Shown here: one piece after another, positions 22,593 through 64,000 of the stretch | Numbering within the stretch: the first letter of the stretch is position 1 | Layout of the letters: the number at the start of each line of letters is the position of its first letter | Assembly: GCA_024760905.1 (NCBI GenBank) | Contig: CM045729.1 | Span: 1,605,001-1,669,000, forward strand | Length of the DNA stretch: 64,000 bases | From: Plotosus lineatus | Lineage: Eukaryota; Chordata; Actinopteri; Siluriformes; Plotosidae | Reading direction: 5' to 3' | Made by a program: the position numbers and the translations under genes | The notes under the pieces: generated by a model | What the model was told of the DNA's origin: nothing | Seen by the model: the letters and a program-made list of their open reading frames with translations, nothing else | The model's database searches: none

Positions 22593-22939
22593 TGATATAA
22601 TATTACATGTGTAGTTTAACTGTAAGTGTTTGTGGTTATAAATGTGTAGTGCCGTTTTGTTACAAAAAGTGTCTGAAAAATTCCTTGTAATTTGTGGACT
22701 ATATCAGTTGAAATCCCTGCTACACTATACCCAGACAAGAGAGGTGGGCGTGGCAGTTGACATGTTTGGTATGGGGAATATTATTAAGGTCTGTACCTCT
22801 TATTATGTGTCGACGTATCCTCCAGACCTTCCTGGGCATGCTGCAAATGTTTAGATGATATTCATGTCTCTAGGGATCCAAAACATCCCAAGTATTTAGA
22901 TTTATCACATCGTTTTCCATATCGATGTGTGTCTGATTA

Positions 22940-23046
22940 CCAGCTTTTTGCCCGAACCGGAAGTCAGAGCCTACTGACCACGGCTGCATGCATAATATAT
23001 GAAGAGCACGCGGTCTAGTGTTTCTTTCACGTCATTGATCGGAACC
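22940..23046 (-). repeat. Right arm of the inverted repeat around the THAP remnant
   Basis: Reverse complement matches 20011-20100 (AAGAAACACTAGACCGC; CTTCCGGTTCGGGCAAA). Confidence 0.7.
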
Positions 23047-23383
23047 ATTTACAAGCAGAAAGATTGCATCATAGACAATGTTAAAGGTTATATTTGATAC
23101 TGTATTTGATATTTGATGAGTGAATTTGATTAAAATTTATCAATTTGAAATTATTTTGCTTGAATTTAATTTATTTGAAATTTAATGTTATTATTTGATG
23201 TATTTGATATTATTTTACAATGTAATGTTTATAATAATTGATTTAGGGGTGTTTTATGAGATATGGTAATGGTATTTATGGATGTATAGTACAGTATGAG
23301 TGACATACGTCACTGGAACAACTTACATTCACTTTCAACTTACGTTTGGCTGTCAGGAACCAATTAAAAACGTAAATCGGGGA

Positions 23384-23408
23384 GCGTGTGTGTGTGTGTG
23401 TGTGTATG

Positions 23409-23475
<67 letters not shown>
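23384..23475 (+). repeat. (GT)n(TA)n(GA)n compound microsatellite
   Basis: Runs directly into the left end of the fold-back element. Confidence 0.96.
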
Positions 23476-23481
<6 letters not shown>

Positions 23482-23878
23482 TTCTGAGTAGATCCTTCCG
23501 TAGGAGAGTGCTCAATACTTTTTGGTAGAGCAAATAAACAAAAATAAAAGGACAGGACAAAGACTTTCTATTGAAACTCCATTTATCACTACAGATCTGT
23601 TTCGAGGGGTGGTGAAACCATCCCCTCTCTTCAGGTGATTATAGAAGAAATTATTTTATAATCATTTTTATAATCATTTTATAATCATTCTTTTATAATC
23701 ATTCTTCTATAATTCTTCTGTAATCACCTGAAGAGAGGGGATGGTTTCACCACCCCTCGAAACAGATCTGTAGTGATAAATGGAGTTTCAATAGAAAGCC
23801 TTTGTCCTGTCCTTTTGTTTATTTGCTCTACCAAAAAGTATTGAGCACTCTCCTACGGAAGGATCTACTCAGAAAATC

Positions 23879-23880
<2 letters not shown>
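23476..23880. mobile_element. Fold-back element, copy 1
   Basis: Left arm 23476-23640 (AGGATTTTCTGAGTAGATCC...) and right arm 23721-23880 are near-perfect reverse complements of about 160 bp. Between them is an 80-bp loop made of TATAATCATT-like repeats. Both outer ends merge into (GA)n/(CT)n and (TA)n tracts. It encodes nothing; open frames across it come from the palindrome. A second copy is at 57683-57941. Confidence 0.88.
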
Positions 23881-23946
<66 letters not shown>

Positions 23947-23956
23947 ATATGTATAT

Positions 23957-24004
<48 letters not shown>

Positions 24005-24009
24005 ATATG

Positions 24010-24047
<38 letters not shown>

Positions 24048-24048
24048 T
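23881..24048 (+). repeat. (TA)n/(GT)n/(CA)n compound microsatellite
   Basis: About 165 bases of alternating TA, GT and CA blocks, with repeated TGTATATGTATATACACACA segments that are themselves palindromic. Confidence 0.96.
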
Positions 24049-24972
24049 ACAGTGGTACCTTGACTTGCACATGTCTTTTTATAATGAATTTTCATTTTCC
24101 ATGATATAAGCTTTGATCCCACCAACAATCTTCTGAAGGACAAGATTGACAGTTTCTCAGAGGTGTAATTATCTAGTTATAAAGTTTCATGAATATGGTT
24201 TCAGGTTAAAATCTTAATGTGAGTCTTTAATGAAAGGAGAGATGGCGTGACATGGATGGATGAACTGAGGACTGTGATTCATTTACGTGATTTGGTGATT
24301 AGAATCATTGTTCATCTTCTTCTTCTTGTCCTTTCGGCTGTTCCCTTCAGGGGTCGCCACAGCGAATGATCTGCCTCCATCTCACCCTATCCTCTGCATC
24401 TTCTTCTCTTACCCCAACTGCCTTCATATCCTCCTTCACCACATCCATGAATCGTCTCTTTGGTCTTCCTCTAGGCCTTCTACCTGGTAGTTCCAACCTC
24501 AGCATCCTACTACCAATATACTCCCTATCGCTCCTCTGTACATGTCCAAACCATCTCAATCTAGCCTCTCTCACTTTGTCTCCAAAATGTCTTACATGTG
24601 CTGTCCCTCTGATGTGTTCATTCCTGATCCTATCCATCGTCGTTACTCCCAAAGAGAACCTGAACATTTTCATCTCTGCTACCTCCAGCTCTGCCTCCTG
24701 TCTTTTCCACAGGGCCACTGTTTCTAAACCATACAACATCGCTGGCCTCAACACCTTCTTGTACACTTTTCCTTTCATTTTTGCCGATACCGTCCTATCA
24801 CACATCACACCAGACACTTTTCTCCAACCATTCCAACCAGCCTGCACACGCTTCTTGACCTCTTTTCCACACTCTCCATTGCTCTGGCTTGTTGAGCCGA
24901 AGCACTTAAAATCCTCCACCTTCCTTATCTCTACTCCTTGTAACCTCACCGTTCCTGTTGGGTCCTTGGCAT

Positions 24973-25863
24973 TCATACACATGTATTCTGTCTTACTGAG
25001 GCACTTTGTCTTACCCTCCTTTCCAGGGCATATCTCCACCTCTCTAGGTTTTCCTGCACTTGTTCTCTGCTCTCACTGCAGATCATAATGTCATCTGCAA
25101 ACATCGTAGTCCATGGAGATTCTTGCCTAACCTCGTCTGTCAGCCTGTCCATCACCATAGCAAACAAGAAGGGGCTCAGTGCTGACCCTTGATGCAGTCC
25201 CACCTCCACCTTGAACTCTTCTGTCACACCGACAGCACACCTCAGCACTGTCTTACATCTCTCATACATGTCCTGCACCACTCTAACATACTTCTCTGCC
25301 ACTCCAGACTTTCTCATGCAATGCCACAGTTCCTCTCTCAGCACCCTGTCATATGCTTTCTCCAGATCCACAAAGGCACAATGCAGCTCCTTCTGACCTT
25401 CTCTGTACTTCTCTATTAACATCCTCAATGCACACACTGCATCTGTGGTGCTCTTTCTTGGCATGAAACCAAACTGTTGTTCACAAATGCTGACCTCTGC
25501 CCTTAGTCTAGCTTCCACTATTCTTTTCCATAACTTCATCGTATGGCTCATCAACTTTATCCCTCTGTAGTTGCCACAACTCTGCACATCTCCCTTGATC
25601 TTAAAAATGGGCACCAGCACACTTCTCCATTCCTCTGGCATCCTCTCACTCCCTAAGACCTTGCTGAATGTTCTTGTCAGGAAATCTACTGCTTCCTCTC
25701 CTATACACTTCCATACCTCCACCGGTATGTCATCAGGACCAACTGCCTTTCCATTCTTCATCCTCTTCAATGCCCTTCTCACTTCACCCTTACTAATCTT
25801 TGGTACTTCCTGGTTCTCAACAGTCACCTCTTCTACTCTTTTTTTCTCTCTCATTTTCCTCAT
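24973..25863 (-). pseudogene. LINE reverse transcriptase domain, RTE type
   Basis: 296-residue frame with [64 protein letters not shown] and MFADDIMICSESREQV. The catalytic FADD is intact. It is one block of the LINE at 24317-27444. Confidence 0.9.
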
Positions 25864-26617
25864 GCATCAGCTCTTCAAAGTACTCTTTCCATCTTCCCAG
25901 CACACTTCTGTCATCAGTCAATACATTTCCCTCTCTGTCCTTAATCATTAACTTGCTGCACGTCCTTCCCATCTCTATTTCTCTGCTGTGCCAACCTGTA
26001 TAAATAATTTTCTCCCTCTTTACTTTCCAACTGAGCATACAAGTCATCATATGCCCTCTGTTTGGCCTTTGACACCACTACCTTTGCCTTACGCTGTGTC
26101 TCCCTGTACTCCTGTTTACTCTCTTTGGTCCTCTCTGTGTCCCACTTCTTCTTAGCTAACCTCTTCTTTTGTACACACTCCTGCACTTCCTCATTCCACC
26201 ACCAAGTCTCCTTATCTTCTCTCCTTCCAGATGACACACACAAGTATTCTCCTATCTGTCTCACTGATCACATTAGCTGTAGTTGTCCAGTCATCTGGAA
26301 GCACTTCCTGACCACACAAAGCCTGTTTCAACCCCTCCTTGAAGACAACACAACACTCCTTTTTCAGCTTCCACCACTTTGTCTTCTGCTCTGCCTTTGC
26401 CTTATTCACCTTTCTCACCATCAGCGTCATCCTGCACACCACCATCCTATGCTGTTTGGCAACACTCTCACCCGCTACTACTTTGCAGTCACTGACTTCC
26501 TTCAAATTACATCGCCTACCTGTGTGCTCCTACCTCTGCTTTTATAAGTCACTCTATGCACCGCTCTCTTCTGGAAGAAAGTATTTACTATGGCCATTTC
26601 CATCCTTTTTGCAAAAT

Positions 26618-27322
26618 CTACCAACATCTGTCCTTCTGCGTTCCTGTCCTGGATACCAAACCTGCCCATCTCACTTCCTCATCCCCTTTGTTGCCTGCAC
26701 CAACATGTCCATTGAAGTCTGCACCAATGACCACTCTTTCACCTCTGGGGGTACTCTGCATCACTTCATCTAACTCACTCCAGAATCTCTCCTTCTCTTC
26801 TAGCTCACATCCTGCCTGTGGGGCATAAGCACTAACAACATTGAACATCATGCCTTCAATTTCTAACTTGAGACCCATCACTCTGTCTGACACTCTTTTC
26901 ACTTCTAGAACATTCCTGACAAACTCCTCCTTCAAGATGACTCCTACTCCATTTCCTTTCCCATCCACACCATGATAAAACAGCTTAAACCCTGCTCCTG
27001 CGCTTCTAGCCTTGCTACCTTTCCACCTGGTCTCCTGAACACACAGTATGTCCACCTTCCTCCTCTGCATCATGTCAGCCAGCTCTCTACCTTTTCCTGT
27101 CATAATTCCAACATTCAAAGTCCCTACTTTCAGTCCTAGACTCATGCCTTTCCTCTTCTCTCTCTGCCTATGGACACACCTCCCGCCTCTCCTTCTTCGA
27201 CGTCTTCGACCAACAGTAGTCCAATTTCCACCAGCACCCTGTTGGTTAACAGCACTGATGGCGGTCGTTGTTAACCCGGGCCTCAACCAATCCGGTATGA
27301 ATTTTATTGATATGACTCGCAT
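26618..27322 (-). pseudogene. LINE APE-type endonuclease domain, RTE type
   Basis: 234-residue frame with LKVGTLNVGIMTGKGRELAD, DILCVQETRWKG, YHGVDGKGNGVGVILKEEFV, AYAPQAG and GADFNGHVG. A frameshift near 26670 separates it from the downstream block. Confidence 0.88.
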
Positions 27323-27704
27323 ATTTTATTTGCCATTTGTTTTACGCCAGATGCCCTTCCTGACGCAACCCTCTGCATTTATCCGGGCTTGGGACCAGCA
27401 TGAGGGAGACACACTGGCTTGTGTCCCTCGTTCACCGCTGCATTAATCATTGTTCATCCTTACAGTATAATTAATCTCAAATGTAATATAAAGAAGCCAT
27501 ACAGACCTAATTTTAACAACAACAAAAAATCAGAAAGCTTGTCACTGGGTAATTTTATCCTATAGATTACTAGCAGGGGCTGAACCAGTGCAGAACAACC
27601 ATCTTTTCCCTGAAGTGAAGCGCACTCGTTGGGTCAGGTCGTCCAGCCCAAGCAGCAAGCGACATTTTAAGTGATTAAACTCCCCACCTGCTAAAGACTC
27701 TCAC

Positions 27705-27904
27705 CTCTTCCTGGTTACTTTTGATGAGCTGCTGCTCCTGCTCATCATTCATTGACTCTTTATGAAGGAATTTTGTAGGAACGGTGTCTGATTTTAGACG
27801 TAAAATCTTGAACTTCGTGCCAAGTAGTTCCACCTGGAGGTCACACTGAGAACAGGTTGGATTGAAGTGGTCTTTGCAGAATACTGAACGAAGAGGAAAC
27901 ATTT
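27705..27904 (-). CDS. Isolated THAP-domain exon (C-terminal half)
   Basis: On the minus strand, between CATAAG and GTGAGA, it reads MFPLRSVFCKDHFNPTCSQC and DLQVELLGTKFKILRLKSDT followed by VPTKF. This has the THAP C-x2-H-F ligands and the terminal VPT-x-F box. The frame is open for the full 200 bases. No first THAP exon was found to its right. It could be an exon of an unrecognised gene, a transposon remnant or a pseudogene exon. Confidence 0.5.
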
Positions 27905-28129
27905 CTTATGTATGGCCCATGCCGATGCGCTGTTCTGTTGTTTGTGGTTTTTAGGCCTCGTAGTTACAGCAGTGTGGCAGCACACGCAGGTACTTAATAA
28001 GAAGAAGCAAGGACCCGAGTTGCCTGACGGAACTGCTGCTGTCATGCGTGATTACTTTAAAGAGCCGGGAAGACAACCTCCCCACAGATACACTTTGAAT
28101 ATTATTTTATGTTTGGAATGAGACATTGT

Positions 28130-28262
28130 GAGTTTGTGCTTTTCAGTCATTCATTTATTTTCTGAATCGCTCAATCCTAATTAGGGTTGTGAGAAGGCTG
28201 ACGCCCATCTCAGCCGACTCTGAGCGAGGGCAGAGTATACCCTGGACAGCTCGCCGGGCCAT
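28130..28262 (-). mobile_element. SINE 3' tail, minus strand
   Basis: Minus strand reads the common fish SINE end (CCAGGGTATACTCTGCC...GAGTCGGCTGAGATGG...ATTAGGATTGAGCGATTCAG). The head is missing. Confidence 0.65.
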
Positions 28263-28496
28263 CACTGGGCAGAAACACGCTGACGGCTATGCAGCTCCTC
28301 TTTACAGAAGTCAGCAATGGTTCTTTTACATGAACCGCACACCATAGACTGAGAGATACACGGCTAGCCTCTGATAGCCCAGTTAGTGCAGTGAGAGGAC
28401 AGCAGTGACAGTCCGTTGAGAGTGGGTCTTGAACCGCCAACCTTAGGATCAGTGATCTGGCACCTTACCACCAGGCCACCGCTGCCCCAGTTTGTG
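28263..28496 (-). mobile_element. tRNA-headed SINE, partial, of the RTE-tailed family
   Basis: Minus strand starts with GGGGCAGCGGTGGCCTGGTG and a B-box (GGTTGGCGGTTCAAGACCC), as in the complete SINE at 61860-62203. The RTE-like tail is missing here, where another SINE tail abuts. Confidence 0.7.
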
Positions 28497-28999
28497 CTGT
28501 TATTGAGCAAAATAAATTGTACCCTCACGGTGTGCCTTTCTTTTTCTAGCCGCAGCAGTAAACTTCTGGATTCATACATAAAAGGGTTATAGGTCGGTTC
28601 ACTTGTTTTGGATCAATGAATCCACAAAGCCCTGTCGGAAGAGGAGCTTTGTGCGACTTGAGTTGACTGTGTCCTTGTCCGTGCGAAGCTGTGCCCTTCA
28701 CAGGATCCCTTATCATCCGGATCTTCAGTGAGAAACCTTTGGATTATCAAAAAGTTCTGATGAGATCCTGGGGATTGTTGAAAGCTGGTCGAGAGTTAAA
28801 GGGTTCACGATTAAGGATTCCATGGTTTGAACAAAGAGTTGGGTTTTGATGGCTTTGATATGGAACTTTGAAGTTTGTGCATTTGTGTTTAGTTTTGGAG
28901 ACTTTCAAAATAATTAAGTCAAACAGAAATATGCATGTTATTCTGGCAGGCAAGGTCTGAACAATCAATCAATTACGTACCTTCCAATCATTATAAGAT

Positions 29000-29315
29000 T
29001 GGGGCCGGTGGTGTAGTGGTTAGGGTGCTGCGCTCATGATCGGAAGGTTGTGAGTTCAAACCCCACTGAGACCATCACTGTACTAAGTCCCCTGGGCAAG
29101 GTCTCAACCACAAGTGTGCCTCTGTTCACCCAGCAGTATAAATGGCTACCAGTAAAAATATACTGGGAAGGTAACCTGCGATGGACGAGCGTCCCATCCA
29201 GGGGGAGTTGAACTCCTGGTCGCTTCACGCTATGGAAACCGGGGATAAGCGCCGGCCTGATGAGCCACGAGGCTCGGGTGTAAAGAAAAAAACAACAACA
29301 AAAAAAACACCCCAG
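29000..29315 (+). mobile_element. tRNA-derived SINE (third family)
   Basis: Same order as 16289-16596 (GGTTAGGGTGCTGCGCTCAT, GAGTTCAAACCCC, CTGGGCAAGGTCTCAACCAC) with an A-rich tail. ATTATAA on both sides (about 28990 and 29322) may be the target duplication. Confidence 0.82.
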
Positions 29316-29639
29316 ACAATTATTATAACCATGGAATATAAATAATCATCTATTCAACTCATAAAAAGTGAAAATAAAACCCAGGGTTGGAATGAACTGT
29401 ATGTTTATTTCTTTATTTCCTGATCTGGCCGACTGTGGACATGGAATAGAATTTCCACAGCAACACTGCATTTTAATAAGAGCTAATACTTTGCTGTGTG
29501 GGGAGGATAGTTTACTTCCGTTCTGTAACATAACAACGTATTAAAAGTTTATTTACACGGATAACTGTAGTAAATCTGTAACTCTAATAGGAAAGAATTA
29601 ATCAAAGATAACCGTTCAGAAGGTCTACTCCAACCACTG

Positions 29640-29964
29640 TCATTTACTGCCAGGCTGCTTTCAGTTCCTTTGATACGTCATTGCGTCACTTCCGGTAGCG
29701 ACGCCTTCCCCAGACTCGCTCACACATCAACAGAGTCGGAGCGTCAGGCGGCTGAGGGAACTTTATTTTGTCGAGTTTAACGCTTTAGAAAGGTTTATAA
29801 CGAGTTTATTTCACTAAACGAGGCGGTAATTCGGTGAAAGTATTGGAAAACGGGCTGCAGTGGTGAAGAATGAAGAAGAAAACGAACGTTTTATTAAACT
29901 GAGAACTTAAAAACATACTACGTATATTATATACATCTATTGAGGGAGAGAGAGAGAGAGAGAG

Positions 29965-30004
<40 letters not shown>

Positions 30005-30026
30005 CGAGAGAGAGAGAGAGACTGTG
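29640..30026 (+). promoter_or_regulatory. itgav: Putative itgav promoter and 5' UTR
   Basis: GC-richer than its surroundings, with no TATA box. CRE-like TACGTCA (29674-29680), TGCGTCA (29682-29688) and an ETS site CACTTCCGG (29687-29695) lie about 330 bases before the start codon. The last 85 bases before ATG are (GA)n and (GT)n microsatellite (29944-30020). Position and motifs suggest a TATA-less promoter; the transcription start is not known. Confidence 0.5.
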
Positions 30027-63842
<33,816 letters not shown>

Positions 63843-63941
63843 GTCAGTGTCTGTGTTTCTCTTCTTCTGTAAATTAATGTTATTTACATTCACAAAATAT
63901 TCAGATTGTTCAAATACCATATCAGATTAGTCTTTAGAAAA

Positions 63942-64000
63942 AATGCAGCCGGGGGGGGTGGCACAAACCAGTGTCTCTCCCTGACGCCGGTCCCAAGCCC
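63942..64000 (+). mobile_element. 5' end of an RTE-type LINE running off the window
   Basis: AATGCAGC, then CCAGTGTCTCTCCCTGACGC and GGTCCCAAGCCC, matches the 5' terminus of the LINE at 24317-27444 (minus-strand start at 27444). + orientation. Confidence 0.8.

Larger units (their letters stand above)
24317..27444 (-). mobile_element. Near full-length RTE-type LINE with 14-bp target duplication
   Basis: Flanked by AATCATTGTTCATC at 24303-24316 and 27445-27458, exactly repeated. On the minus strand it runs from the 5' region (27444) through an APE endonuclease (27322-26618; KVGTLNVGIMTGKGREL, ETRWKG, GADFNGHVG) and a basic linker (about 26505-25817). Next come the reverse transcriptase (25863-24973; [22 protein letters not shown], then MFADDIMIC) and a C-terminal domain (25039-24347; PGRRPRGRPKRRF). 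The 3' UTR has GTGGCGACCCCTGAAGGGAA and a purine tail. Frameshifts separate the four blocks, so it is dead but young. The family is often labelled craniofacial development protein 2-like. Confidence 0.94.

Noticed and set aside
23802..24104. Short repeated frames ([23 protein letters not shown]) seen twice
   Set aside because: They are the arms of the fold-back element, followed by translated TA/GT repeats.
24347..25863. Long frames resembling 'craniofacial development protein 2' as a host gene
   Set aside because: They carry endonuclease and reverse transcriptase motifs, are flanked by a 14-bp target duplication and recur many times in the window: RTE LINE, not a host gene.

Overview
The window is vertebrate nuclear DNA, almost certainly from a teleost fish. 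The grounds are spliced exons of two conserved vertebrate genes, very many CA/GT and TA microsatellites, Tc1-like transposons with subterminal structure, Rex3-type and other RTE-clade LINEs, and several tRNA-derived SINE families of fish type. The species cannot be read from the sequence. The two host genes lie in the same orientation, in an order I recall for human chromosome 2q32: zc3h15 (3' part, 66-7152, + strand) followed by itgav (5' part, exons 1-15, 30027-63842, + strand). The zc3h15 5' exons lie before the window and the rest of itgav lies after it.

Layout. 1-8.1 kb: zc3h15 exons encoding both CCCH zinc fingers, the DFRP-type region and the acidic C-terminus, then a 3' UTR with a poly(A) signal near 8061. 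8.1-29.6 kb: intergenic space filled with mobile DNA. It holds Rex3 fragments and a Rex3 copy nested in an older Rex3 copy, three copies or fragments of a second RTE-type LINE (one near full length with a 14-bp target duplication), a solo-LTR-like insertion with a 5-bp duplication, SINEs, a degenerate THAP-domain transposase-like gene, a second THAP exon on the minus strand, and a fold-back element. 29.6-64 kb: promoter and 5' UTR of itgav, then 15 small exons coding for the signal peptide and the N-terminal beta-propeller. Its introns carry an inverted pair of LINE copies, two hAT-like and one other MITE with target duplications, an inverted duplication carrying a SINE, a second fold-back, two Tc1-like transposons (one containing a whole Rex3 and a LINE 3' fragment), and another LINE 5' end running off the window.

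How it works together: ZC3H15 (DFRP1) is a cytoplasmic partner that stabilises the GTPase DRG1. Integrin alpha-V is a cell-surface adhesion subunit that pairs with beta subunits and binds RGD ligands. The two have no known joint function; they are neighbours. The remaining coding-like sequence is LINE or transposon derived and mostly broken. The most interesting points are a SINE family that shares both its body and its 3' tail with the resident RTE LINE, complementary (GT)n/(CA)n tracts bracketing small itgav exons, a likely GC-AG intron in itgav, and several palindromic or inverted structures. Exon borders were set by reading frames, splice dinucleotides and remembered family sequences; no alignment was run.
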